A DNA stretch of 13,610 nt from an uncultured Ruminococcus sp. GTDB taxonomy: Bacteria; Bacillota; Clostridia; Oscillospirales; Ruminococcaceae. The translations under genes were made by a program, and so were the position numbers. The stretch lies in contig USNJ01000040.1 in assembly GCA_900556055.1 (NCBI GenBank), positions 1 through 13,610 of the forward strand. Reading direction: 5' to 3'. Every line of letters starts with the position of its first letter. Position 1 is the stretch's first letter. Shown in pieces: positions 1 through 8,500 of the stretch. The notes below the pieces were generated by a model that saw only the letters and a list, made by a program, of their open reading frames with translations, was not told where the DNA came from and did not search any database.

Positions 1-134
1 CACAAACAAAAACGCAAAGTCCCCTTTGCGCGGACGCATAACCATATCCCTAAACAATAGTAAGGCGACGGCTAGCCCAAATCCGACCACGCTCGGGATT
101 TCGTATCGCGGAAAAACAGGGCGGACGCCGCCCC
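1..134. other. Left-edge stretch without an identifiable gene
   Basis: I see no supported gene between the window edge and the serC promoter. Besides the hairpin at 13-30 there is a second perfect inverted repeat: GGGCGG at 119-124 and CCGCCC at 128-133, loop ACG, ending 1 nt before the promoter -35 box. It lacks a T-tail. A plus-strand frame runs open through this stretch into serC, but it has no ribosome binding site and no recognisable product. On the minus strand an ATG at 46-44 opens a frame that continues out of the window. That is too short to call. Confidence 0.4.
13..30 (-). terminator. Terminator-like hairpin oriented on the minus strand
   Basis: A perfect 7-bp stem (13-19 CGCAAAG with 24-30 CTTTGCG) encloses the 4-nt loop 20-23. 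Read on the minus strand, the stem is followed directly by TTTTTGTTTGTG (12 down to 1), the layout of an intrinsic terminator. On the plus strand no T-run follows, so it does not look like the end of a plus-strand gene coming from the left. No gene that it would terminate is visible on the minus strand in this window, so its role is uncertain. Confidence 0.45.
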
Positions 135-163
135 TTGACAAAGTGAACTTAATGTCATATAAT
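135..163 (+). promoter_or_regulatory. Sigma-70/SigA-type promoter of serC-serA
   Basis: TTGACA at 135-140 and TATAAT at 158-163 are separated by exactly 17 nt, a full match to the vegetative consensus. Transcription would start near 170, leaving a leader of only about 35 nt before the serC ATG at 205. That is too short for a T-box or riboswitch. The start region contains the 8-bp palindrome TGTATACA (170-177), which could be an operator or chance. A perfect consensus promoter fits strong, mostly constitutive expression. Confidence 0.9.
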
Positions 164-204
164 AGTATGTGTATACATATCAACTTTTTTTGGAGGTCTT
201 TTCA

Positions 205-1287
205 ATGTCAAGAGTATATAACTTCAGCGCAGGCCCGGCTATGCTCCCGGAATATGTGCTTAAAAAAGCAGCAGACGAAATGCTCGATTATAACGGCACA
301 GGCGAATCCGTTATGGAAATGTCCCACCGTTCCAAAGAGTACGATGCTATCATCAAGGAAACCGAATCCATGCTCAGAGAAATTATGGCTATCCCCGATA
401 ACTATAAGGTCCTCTTCCTCCAGGGCGGCGCTTCCACTCAGTTCGCTATGATCCCCCTCAACCTCATGAACAAAAATAATAAGGCGGATTTCGTTATCAC
501 AGGTCAGTGGGCTAATAAGGCTTATCAGGAAGCTTCCAGATACGGCAAGGCTAATGTCATCGCTTCCTCTAAGGATAAAACTTTCTCCTATATCCCCGAA
601 CTCGATAAGTCTAAGTTCGATCCCGAGGCTGATTATTTCCATATCTGCCAGAATAATACTATCTACGGAACACGTTACACCGAGCTGCCCGATACAGGCA
701 ATGTTCCCCTCGTTGCTGACCTCTCTTCCTGCATCCTCTCCGAACCTGTTGATGTTTCCAAGTATGGCATGATCTATGCAGGCGCACAGAAAAATATGGG
801 TCCCGCAGGTCTGACTGTCGTTATTATCCGTGAGGACCTTATCGGCAATGCTATGGATATCTGCCCCACTATGCTCAATTATCAGATCCATGCAGATAAC
901 GGTTCTATGTACAATACTCCTCCTACTTATTCTATCTATATCCTGAAGCTCGTTCTCGAGTGGATAAAGCAGATGGGCGGTCTTGAGGCTATGAAGATCC
1001 ATAACGAGAAGAAGGCAGGTCTTATCTATGACTTCCTCGACAGCTCTTCCATGTTCAGAGCTACCGTTCAGGGCAAGGATCGTTCGCTCATGAATATCCC
1101 CTTCGTTACAGGAAATGACGAGCTTGATGCAAAGTTCGTTGCTGAGGCTAAGAAGGCAGGATTTATCAACCTTAAAGGTCACCGTTCCGTCGGCGGCATG
1201 AGAGCTTCCGTTTATAATGCTATGCCTGTTGAGGGCTGCGAGAAGCTTGTTGAATTCATGAAGAAGTTTGAAGCTGAGAACAAGTAA
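205..1287 (+). CDS. serC: Phosphoserine aminotransferase (SerC)
   Basis: SerC is the PLP-dependent class V aminotransferase that converts 3-phosphohydroxypyruvate plus glutamate to O-phosphoserine plus 2-oxoglutarate, the second step of serine biosynthesis; it is cytosolic. The 360-residue product matches the usual family length of about 360. It begins MSRVYNFSAGPAMLP, the conserved SerC N-terminus (substrate/PLP loop). The phosphate-loop motif QGGAST lies at residues 73-78. The Schiff-base lysine is K196 in GAQKNMGP, and the C-terminal HRSVGGMRASVYNAMP motif is at about 326-341. An in-frame ATG at 169 would add 12 residues, but TGGAGG at 191-196 sits 8 nt before the ATG at 205, so 205 is the start. 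serA follows after 24 bp, giving a two-gene serine operon. Codon use is strongly biased (TCC, GCT, ATC), suggesting high expression. Confidence 0.97.
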   Translation: MSRVYNFSAGPAMLPEYVLKKAADEMLDYNGTGESVMEMSHRSKEYDAIIKETESMLREIMAIPDNYKVLFLQGGASTQFAMIPLNLMNKNNKADFVITGQWANKAYQEASRYGKANVIASSKDKTFSYIPELDKSKFDPEADYFHICQNNTIYGTRYTELPDTGNVPLVADLSSCILSEPVDVSKYGMIYAGAQKNMGPAGLTVVIIREDLIGNAMDICPTMLNYQIHADNGSMYNTPPTYSIYILKLVLEWIKQMGGLEAMKIHNEKKAGLIYDFLDSSSMFRATVQGKDRSLMNIPFVTGNDELDAKFVAEAKKAGFINLKGHRSVGGMRASVYNAMPVEGCEKLVEFMKKFEAENK

Positions 1288-1311
1288 TTTGCTTTTTGGA
1301 GGTATATACCG

Positions 1312-2472
1312 ATGATAAATATTCAGACTCTGAATAAGATCTCCGCTTGCGGAACAGATAAGTTCGATACCGCAAAGTACGCTGTTTCCGATACCTGCGA
1401 GAACCCCGATGCTATCATGGTACGCTCCGCCGCTATGCATGATATGCAGTTCGGCGACAAGCTGATCGCTGTTGCAAGAGCCGGCGCAGGTGTCAACAAT
1501 ATCCCGATCGACAGATGCTCCGAAGCAGGCATCTGCGTATTCAACACCCCCGGCGCAAACGCTAACGCTGTTAAGGAGCTTGTTCTCTGCGGACTGCTCC
1601 TGACCTCCAGAAAGATCACTGACGGCGTTAAGTGGGCTGAATCCCTCAAAGGAAACGGCGCTGAGGTCGGCAAGATGGTCGAAAAGGGCAAGTCACAGTT
1701 CGTAGGCCCTGAGATCGGCGGCAAAACCCTCGGCATTATCGGTCTCGGTGCTATCGGCGCACTCGTTGCAAATGCTGCTGTTTCCCTCGGAATGGACGTT
1801 GTGGGATATGACCCCTTCCTTTCCGTAAACGCTGCACTGAGCCTTTCTCCTTCCGTTAAGGTCGTTACTGACCTGAAGGATCTGTATGCTGTTTCCGATT
1901 ATATCACTATCCACGTTCCTTACAATGCTGATACAAAGGATACTATCCGTGAGGAAACTATCGCTCAGATGAAGGACGGAGTAAGGATCCTGAACTACGC
2001 AAGAGGCGAGCTTGTCAACAACGCTGACATCACCAAGGCTCTCGAAAGCGGCAAGGTAGCTGCTTATGCGGTCGATTTCCCCGCTGATGATATCCTCGGC
2101 GTTAAGAATGTTATCCCCACTCCCCACCTCGGCGCATCTACCCCCGAATCCGAGGACAACTGCGCTAAGATGGCTGCTTCCGAGCTTATCGACTATATCG
2201 AGAACGGAAACATCAGAAATTCTGTAAACCTGCCTAACGCTGAAATGACCGCAACAGGCACTAAGGTCTGCATTATCCACAAGAATATCCCTGCTATCAT
2301 CTCCCAGCTCACAACCGTTTTCGGAGATGCGGGCATCAATATCGAGAATATGCTCAACAAGTCCAAGAAGGACTACGCTTACACTATCATTGACGCTCAG
2401 GGCGATGTTTCCTACTCTATCGTTCACAAGATCGAGGGCATCGACGGTGTTATCAGAGTAAGAGCTATCTGA
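1312..2472 (+). CDS. serA: D-3-phosphoglycerate dehydrogenase (SerA), short ACT-domain form
   Basis: SerA oxidises 3-phosphoglycerate to 3-phosphohydroxypyruvate with NAD+, the committed step of serine synthesis, and feeds SerC encoded just upstream. The 386-residue protein is a D-2-hydroxyacid dehydrogenase. It has a substrate-binding half with ARAGAGVNNIPID (about 55-67) and a Rossmann NAD domain with GLGAIG at 144-149 and an acidic residue (D167) after the second strand. The catalytic arginine is R231 (NYARGELVN) and the catalytic histidine H272 (PHLGAST). A C-terminal ACT domain occupies about 316-386, the usual site of serine feedback control. At the position of the catalytic glutamate (E in the common DVFxxEP motif) the sequence is DFPADD, so aspartate may replace it. 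GGAGG at 1298-1302 lies 9 nt before the ATG. No terminator follows, so transcription may continue into the small membrane genes. Confidence 0.96.
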   Translation: MINIQTLNKISACGTDKFDTAKYAVSDTCENPDAIMVRSAAMHDMQFGDKLIAVARAGAGVNNIPIDRCSEAGICVFNTPGANANAVKELVLCGLLLTSRKITDGVKWAESLKGNGAEVGKMVEKGKSQFVGPEIGGKTLGIIGLGAIGALVANAAVSLGMDVVGYDPFLSVNAALSLSPSVKVVTDLKDLYAVSDYITIHVPYNADTKDTIREETIAQMKDGVRILNYARGELVNNADITKALESGKVAAYAVDFPADDILGVKNVIPTPHLGASTPESEDNCAKMAASELIDYIENGNIRNSVNLPNAEMTATGTKVCIIHKNIPAIISQLTTVFGDAGINIENMLNKSKKDYAYTIIDAQGDVSYSIVHKIEGIDGVIRVRAI

Positions 2473-2527
2473 TATATATACGCAATACAAATCCCATTTA
2501 AATCCATTCACGAAAGGGGCAATGGTT

Positions 2528-2881
2528 ATGAAACTTCAGGAAGATAAAACATTTGAATACAGCTACGATGATATGAGCAGCAACAAAATTATGGCGGCAC
2601 TTTCCGTTATTCCGGCGCTTTTCTGGCTGAAATTCCTCGTAACGAACTCAAAATACGTCAATTTCTACGCTAATCAGGGGCTTATGCTTCTGATCCTCGG
2701 CGTTATTCTCAACATTATCTCAGGCTTTGTCACAAAGATCGCTTTCCTTAACTTCCTCACAGGCTGGATATTCGGCATAATAAATCTTCTTCTCACTGTC
2801 ACTATGATAGTTCAGATCGTCAATGCGCTCAGACTGAAAGCGAAAACTCTGCCCTTTATCGGAGATGTGACGATCATATGA
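2528..2881 (+). CDS. Small three-helix membrane protein, DUF4870/Tic20-like
   Basis: This is a 117-residue integral membrane protein of unknown function. Hydrophobic segments lie at about 21-38, 51-68 and 71-99, after a polar N-terminus rich in Asp, Glu and Tyr. The motif FYANQGL (46-52), just before the second helix, resembles the 'H-x-R/N-Q-A/G-L' pattern of DUF4870 (Tic20-like) bacterial membrane proteins. That family call is from memory of the pattern. An ATG also exists at 2522, but AAAGGGG at 2513-2519 is only 2 nt from it and 8 nt from the ATG at 2528, which is therefore chosen. The gene lies 55 bp after serA with no terminator between, and its TGA overlaps the ATG of the next gene (ATGA, 2878-2881). 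The two are probably translationally coupled. Confidence 0.75.
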   Translation: MKLQEDKTFEYSYDDMSSNKIMAALSVIPALFWLKFLVTNSKYVNFYANQGLMLLILGVILNIISGFVTKIAFLNFLTGWIFGIINLLLTVTMIVQIVNALRLKAKTLPFIGDVTII

Positions 2882-3210
2882 CATACTTTCTTGAATGCGC
2901 TGCCAGCGGTTTTCTGGGATATCTCGTCTGCCTCGGCTTCGTAAAATGGCAGTCCTCCCAATATGCCGGCAGGCGCAGAGGTCTGGCAGCACTCCTCAAA
3001 GGATACTCAGTACCCGGAGTGTTCCACGGGAAACATCAGAAGATGATCGCAAAGGTGATGTTCGTTATCGGCATCATTGCGGCGTGCATCTGCGTGGGAT
3101 ACGGCGTTATCATTCCCGATGCTGCCGTATCGGGTCATGCAAGCTGTCTGGGACTGGGTGCTCTTATGCACGGATTTGTTTCATATGACCTTGCAAATCC
3201 TGATGACTGA
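2878..3210 (+). CDS. Hypothetical small membrane protein
   Basis: I do not recognise this 110-residue protein. It has hydrophobic segments at about 5-22, 57-79 and 87-103. A basic loop between the first two (KWQSSQYAGRRRG, about 23-35) suggests a cytoplasmic face by the positive-inside rule. Cysteines at 7, 18, 70, 72 and 90 lie in or near the membrane segments and form no obvious metal site. Its ATG overlaps the stop of the preceding membrane-protein gene, and GGAG at 2861-2864 is rather far upstream (13 nt), so translation probably depends on coupling. A strong terminator follows 10 bp after the stop. The pair may form a small membrane complex; this is inference from linkage only. Confidence 0.65.
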   Translation: MTYFLECAASGFLGYLVCLGFVKWQSSQYAGRRRGLAALLKGYSVPGVFHGKHQKMIAKVMFVIGIIAACICVGYGVIIPDAAVSGHASCLGLGALMHGFVSYDLANPDD

Positions 3211-3220
3211 ATGATCTGTG

Positions 3221-3256
3221 ATATCCCCGGCAGCACGCTCTGTCGGGGATATTTTT
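3221..3256 (+). terminator. Intrinsic terminator after the small membrane gene pair
   Basis: The arms 3221-3233 and 3240-3252 form a 13-bp stem, ATATCCCCG...CGGGGATAT at its base with one G-U pair, around a 6-nt loop. T-run 3252-3256 follows. It separates the serC-serA-membrane gene unit from recG. Confidence 0.9.
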
Positions 3257-3266
3257 ATTATTCCGA

Positions 3267-3295
3267 TTTAAACGGAACATTGCATATCATAATAT
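3267..3295 (+). promoter_or_regulatory. Weak candidate promoter for recG
   Basis: TTTAAA at 3267-3272 and TAATAT at 3290-3295 are 17 nt apart, in the gap between the upstream terminator and recG. Match to consensus is modest and the region is AT-rich, so this is only the best candidate. A 7-bp inverted repeat (CATAATA 3288-3294, TATTATG 3305-3311) overlaps the -10 box and might be a protein-binding site. Confidence 0.3.
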
Positions 3296-3339
3296 TATTG
3301 CAATTATTATGGATATATTTTCAAATAAGGAGGTGCGGC

Positions 3340-5373
3340 ATGACCGTTTCATCACCCGTTACCGAGCTGAAAGGCGTGGCGGAAAAACGTGCGAAGCTGT
3401 ATAAGAAAATCGGCATTGAAACAGTCGGCGATCTGCTGGACAGGTTTCCGAGGGGATACATCGACTTTACATCTGCCACACCGATCGCCGAAGCACCCGT
3501 GAACGAATTTGCCGTTATCGACTGCACCGTGAAAAGAATTATCCCGCCCGCAAGGATAAGAAAGGGTCTGACGGTTTTCAAGATAGTCGTGACCGACGGT
3601 TCGGACGACCTGACAGTTGTCATCTACAACAACCCATACGCTGCAAAGGTGTTCGAGGGCGAGGGAAATTTCCTGCTGTACGGCAAGGTCATAGGCGGAT
3701 TTACCCGCAAGGAGATGAACTCCCCGCAGGTCATAAGGGGCGATGCAGAAAGCCGTATCCTCCCGCTTTACCACCTGACCGAGGGGCTTACCAATGCGAT
3801 GGTCATAACCAACGTCCGTGAGGCGATAAGGGCGGTCGGGGACGGCATCTCCGACTTCATGCCGAGGGATATCCTGCTCGAAAACACCCTCTGCGCACGG
3901 CGGTATGCGGTCGAAAATATCCATTTTCCCGTTGACGACAGGGCTGTGATGCTCTCAAAAAAGCGGCTTGCTTTCGATGAATTTTTCCTGCTGAGCCTCG
4001 GAATGTCCTATATAAAGGAGAAAAGCCGCACGGAAAACAGCTTTAAAATGGGCGATGTGCCTATGTCCGAATACGAAAATGCGCTGCCGTTTGAGCTTAC
4101 GAATGCCCAGAAAAGGGCGATCTCCGAGATATGCGGGGATATGCGCCGACCGTATCCGATGAACAGGCTCGTTCAGGGCGATGTCGGCTCGGGAAAGACC
4201 GCTGTTGCGGCGGCGGCTTGCTATTTCTGTGCGAAAAACGGCTTGCAGGCGGCACTTATGGCTCCGACCGAGATATTAGCCGTTCAGCATTACCACACGC
4301 TTTCCGCTATCCTCGAACCGATGGGGATAAAAACCGCACTCCTGACAGGCTCGCTGACCGTCAAGGAGAAAAACGCTGTCCGAAAGGCACTGAAAAACGG
4401 CGATATACAGGTAATAGCAGGCACTCATGCTCTGATCGCAAGGGCTACGGAATTTCAGTCGCTCGCCCTCGTCATAACCGATGAACAGCACCGCTTCGGC
4501 GTTAATCAGCGTGCGATGCTTGCGGATAAGGGACAGAACCCGCACAAGCTCGTCATGTCCGCAACGCCTATCCCGAGGACGCTGGCGCTCATGATCTACG
4601 GCGATCTCGACATCTCGATACTCAATGAGCTTCCCAAGGGCAGACAGCCCGTCGATACGTTTGCGGTCACGGGAAAGCTGCGTGCGCGTGCGTACAATTT
4701 CGTCAAAAAGGAGCTTGACAGCGGCAGGCAGGGCTACATAGTCTGTCCGCTGATATCCTCCGAGGACGGGGACAGCGGACTTATCGCCGCAAAGGAATAT
4801 GCCGAAAAGCTCTCCGAGGGCATATTTTCGGGATATAAAGTCGGGCTTCTGCACGGAAAAATGTCCGCCGCCGAAAAAGAGAGCGTTATGTCAGCCTTCA
4901 AAAACGGCGATATATCGCTGCTCGTGTCAACAACGGTCGTTGAAGTCGGCGTAGATGTGCCGAATTCAACGATAATGGTCATCGAGAATGCCGACCGCTT
5001 CGGACTTTCGCAGCTCCATCAGCTGAGGGGACGTGTCGGCAGGGGACAGTACAAAAGCTACTGCATTCTGATCGCAGACGATCCCAACGAGGAAACACGG
5101 GAGCGTCTGAAGATAATCTCGTCCACAACGGACGGCTTTAAGATAGCCGAGGAGGATCTGAAGCTCAGAGGCTCGGGCGACTTTTTCGGCGACAGGCAGC
5201 ACGGTCTTCCGCCGATGAAATTCCCCGAAATGTCGTCGGACACTGTGTTCCTTGCGGCTTGCCGTCAGGCGGCGATGAAGGTCGCAAAGGAGGATCCGAC
5301 GCTTGAACGGCATCCGCAGCTGCTGAAAACCGTCCTGCGAATGTTTGAATGCGGTGAAAACGGACTGAACTGA
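3340..5373 (+). CDS. recG: ATP-dependent DNA helicase RecG
   Basis: RecG is a superfamily 2 double-strand DNA translocase that remodels stalled replication forks and drives branch migration of Holliday junctions and D-/R-loops. The product is 677 residues, normal for RecG. The N-terminal wedge (OB-fold) domain spans roughly 50-160. Helicase domain 1 has Walker A GDVGSGKT (280-287), APTEIL (motif Ia) and the Walker B box DEQH (381-384), followed by SATPIPRT (motif III). Helicase domain 2 has STTVVEVGVDVPN and QLRGRVGRG (561-569, motif VI). The C-terminal GSGDFFGDRQHG block is the RecG TRG region that couples ATP hydrolysis to translocation. The frame is open 43 codons further upstream to 3211, but AAGGAGG at 3327-3333 sits 6 nt before the ATG at 3340 and the upstream part overlaps a terminator. 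It is a single-gene unit flanked by terminators. Confidence 0.97.
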   Translation: MTVSSPVTELKGVAEKRAKLYKKIGIETVGDLLDRFPRGYIDFTSATPIAEAPVNEFAVIDCTVKRIIPPARIRKGLTVFKIVVTDGSDDLTVVIYNNPYAAKVFEGEGNFLLYGKVIGGFTRKEMNSPQVIRGDAESRILPLYHLTEGLTNAMVITNVREAIRAVGDGISDFMPRDILLENTLCARRYAVENIHFPVDDRAVMLSKKRLAFDEFFLLSLGMSYIKEKSRTENSFKMGDVPMSEYENALPFELTNAQKRAISEICGDMRRPYPMNRLVQGDVGSGKTAVAAAACYFCAKNGLQAALMAPTEILAVQHYHTLSAILEPMGIKTALLTGSLTVKEKNAVRKALKNGDIQVIAGTHALIARATEFQSLALVITDEQHRFGVNQRAMLADKGQNPHKLVMSATPIPRTLALMIYGDLDISILNELPKGRQPVDTFAVTGKLRARAYNFVKKELDSGRQGYIVCPLISSEDGDSGLIAAKEYAEKLSEGIFSGYKVGLLHGKMSAAEKESVMSAFKNGDISLLVSTTVVEVGVDVPNSTIMVIENADRFGLSQLHQLRGRVGRGQYKSYCILIADDPNEETRERLKIISSTTDGFKIAEEDLKLRGSGDFFGDRQHGLPPMKFPEMSSDTVFLAACRQAAMKVAKEDPTLERHPQLLKTVLRMFECGENGLN

Positions 5374-5392
5374 TGATTTTTTTAAAATATTT

Positions 5393-5424
5393 AACAGCCA
5401 TCTTTGAAAGGTGGCTGTTTTTTT
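5393..5424 (+). terminator. Intrinsic terminator of recG
   Basis: AACAGCCATC (5393-5402) pairs with GGTGGCTGTT (5410-5419), 10 bp with one G-U pair, loop TTTGAAA. The T-run is 5418-5424, and the recG stop codon ends 20 nt upstream of the stem. Confidence 0.93.
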
Positions 5425-5456
5425 ATGAATATATGTTATTTTATTGTGATTTTTGC

Positions 5457-5485
5457 TTGACAAATATAATATTTAAATGTATACT
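5457..5485 (+). promoter_or_regulatory. SigA-type promoter of the repeat-protein gene
   Basis: TTGACA at 5457-5462 and TATACT at 5480-5485 have a 17-nt spacer in an AT-rich stretch right after the recG terminator. Transcription would start near 5492, giving a leader of about 42 nt. AAGGAAG at 5521-5527 lies 6 nt before the ATG at 5534. The gene is therefore transcribed independently of recG. Confidence 0.85.
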
Positions 5486-5533
5486 GTATATAAATATATA
5501 TTAATAAAAAACAGGTGAGAAAGGAAGAAATGT

Positions 5534-8500
5534 ATGAAAAAATTGTTAAGCATCATCACGGCAATGGTGATGATATTCTGTCTTATGCCGCCCCCGATAA
5601 CGGCGGAAGCAGCCCTCTCTATCACATACCGTGAATATGCGGCTGACGGAAGCTACACGGAAAAAACACTTCAGGAGAGTGAATATTTAAATTGCACCGA
5701 CCTGGATGTGCTTGAGGACAATACTTATTTTAATTCAACTTCATATACGCCGAGCGAGCAGCTTACGATCAAAGGCAATGTAAACCTTATACTGCCTGTC
5801 GGTTCTGTTTTTGAAGTCAAGCAGTATATAACGATTGAACAAGATGCAACGCTGAACATATACGGCGCAGGCACGCTTATAACAGGTCAATTTAATATTT
5901 TTAATAACGACTGCAATGTAAATCTGCACGGCGCAAATGTTATATCGCCCTGTGAATTTAATGTCAGCAGCCTGACTGTTAATGCAGGAAAGGTTTCAGC
6001 CATGGGCAATGGTATCGTCTGCACAAATCTTGCCGTAAACGGCGGTACGGTCGAAGCGGAAAGCATCTATTCACCTGCGATCTACGTTAACGGAACATTC
6101 ACTGTCGGCAAAAACGGCTCTGTTTCGGGATATTCCTCCAACGACGTGGCTTTCAGTAAGGTTCCGACAGTAAATAACAGTGACGATATAATAGTAAGTT
6201 ACGGAGACAGCAAAAGCAGCTATTCACCAAGCACAACCAAACCTATTGATGATGATCTGATATCAAGGCATTATGTCAGCATAGAAAAGGGAAAGAAATC
6301 TGTTGATTACATCAAAAGGGAATATGCCGATGACACAGGCGTAACGGATACTCCGACCTCGGCACCGGCAGTTAGATCTATCAGCAGCTTCAGTCAGCCG
6401 TCAGCTCTTTCGGGCTGGTATTATGTTGACGGAAATGTTGACCTCAATTACAGACCTGTCATAAGTCAAAACGCATGCATAATACTGACTGACGGAAGCA
6501 CGCTCAACGCAAACTGCGGCATAGAACTCCCCGAAGGCTGCACTCTGGAGATATACGGTCAGGAGAACGGAACAGGAACTATAAAAAGCTCTTTGACCGA
6601 CATTGACGGCGACGCATTTATAGGCGGCGATCTGGGACAAAAATGCGGCACGCTTAAATTATTCGGCGGAAATATCAAAATCGATTACAATTCAAAGTAT
6701 TATAACGATCTTATAGGCAACGGCGCCGGCATCGCAATAGGAGACGGAGCTGTATATGTATACGGCGGAAGCATTGACGCAAAAGCCGTCCAAGCGATCA
6801 TCACAACAAAGCTCAATATATACGGCGGCAGTGTCACTGCGTTCAGTTATAATGATAAAGCTATATACTCGGTGCCAGCTTTCGGAACCGGATATATCCC
6901 GACAGTAAAATACGGCGGCAGTGCCGAAAGTGCTAAAAATGCAACGTCCCCGACCGACAGCAGTGTATATACATCAAACAAATATGTTTCAATAGAAAAA
7001 GCCAATATTACGGCTGATTATGAGTATTACGAATATGCCTGGAACGGCTCGGAGTCTGTCGGCAGCCTTAAAACCGCAGCCTGCACAACGCTTGACGACA
7101 GCTATTTCCCGACAGCTCTCAGCGACGGCTGGTACGCAGTCAAGGGTGATGTGACAGTATCCGACCGCATCAAAATAAGCGGAGAAGTGAATCTTATACT
7201 GACTGACGGCTGCAAACTTGATGCCACACAGGGAATAAATCTTCCCGAAGGAAACACGCTCAATATTTACGGACAGGGCGGCGGAACGGGCAAACTTAAT
7301 GCAATCTATACCTCCGACGGAACCGCAATAGGCGGAGATTCCGGATATAACTGCGGAACATTGAATGTTTACGGCGGAGATGTGAGTGCCGCATCAGATT
7401 CAGGGGCAGCAATAGGCGGAGGATGCTCCACAGACGGAACAGGTGGAGACGGCGGTATAGTCGAGATTTACGGCGGAGAGGTCATTGCCGAATCATATGG
7501 CGTGGCAGCAATAGGCGGAGGAGTAAACGCAAACGGAGTATCGGGAGGCAGCGGACAAACCGTTATTTCGGGCGGTTCTGTCAGAGCATACTCCGGAAAA
7601 GCTGCTTTCGACCATGTTCCGACATTCGGTGCAGGCTATATACCAAAAGTAACTTACGGCGAATACGGTACAAGCACCACATCTGCGGTCAATCCCGCAG
7701 ACAGTGTTTATACATCAAACAAGTATATTTCGATAAAAAATGCACCCAATGCATATGCTAATGTCGATTACATCACCAACACCTGGGACGGTCAGAAGAT
7801 AGTTCAGGGCAATGATACCGCAAAATGCTTAATGCTGGGCGATGATTATAAGCCGTCCGAGCTTACAGGCGGTTGGTACGCTCTCGGCGAAGATGTCACG
7901 ATAACCGACCGCATCAAAATAAGCGGAGATGTGCAGCTTATACTGACTGACGGCTTCACGCTTAATGCCAAAAAGGGAATAAATCTCCCCGAAAGCAGCA
8001 CGCTGAGCATCTACGGACAGAGCGGCGGAACGGGCAAGCTTAATGCAGAATCCGGCAATAAAACCGCAATAGGCGGAGAAGATGAAGAAAGCTGCGGAAC
8101 ATTGAATGTTTACGGCGGTCAGGTAAGTGCCGAATCACAAGGAACAGCAATAGGCGGAGGAGGCTCCACAGACGGAACAGGAGGAAACGGCGGTACGGTC
8201 AATGTTTACGGCGGTATGGTGAATGCCATTTCGGATTCAGAGACAGCGATCGGCGGAGGATTCTCCACAAGCGGAACAGGGGGAACCGGCAGCGACCTCA
8301 CTGTATACGGCGGAAAGGTATCAGCCAAATCATCAAGCTTCACAGCAATAGGCGGAGGACGCACCACAAGCGGAACAATGGGGAACAGCGGACAAACCTT
8401 TATTTCGGGCGGTTCTGTCAGCGCATACTCCAGAATAGATAACGTGGCAGCCTTTGACCATGCTCCGACCTATGGCACAAATTATATCCCAAAAGTATCT

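Noticed and set aside
169..204. Upstream ATG for serC
   Set aside because: It lies at the predicted transcription start, and TGGAGG at 191-196 points to the ATG at 205, which also gives the conserved SerC N-terminus.
164..204. Riboswitch or T-box leader controlling serC-serA
   Set aside because: The leader after the strong promoter is only about 35 nt and shows no antiterminator or terminator structure.
26..451. Plus-strand open frame of 141 codons overlapping the serC start
   Set aside because: It has no ribosome binding site, crosses the serC promoter, and its C-terminal two thirds is a frame-shifted reading of serC.
208..1440. 410-residue open frame antisense to serC and the start of serA
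   Set aside because: It has no ribosome binding site or recognisable motif and lies opposite two certain genes. Strong codon bias in serC and serA leaves the opposite strand free of stops.
3211..3339. Possible 43-residue N-terminal extension of RecG
   Set aside because: It overlaps the intrinsic terminator at 3221-3256 and has no ribosome binding site. AAGGAGG at 3327-3333 clearly sets the ATG at 3340.
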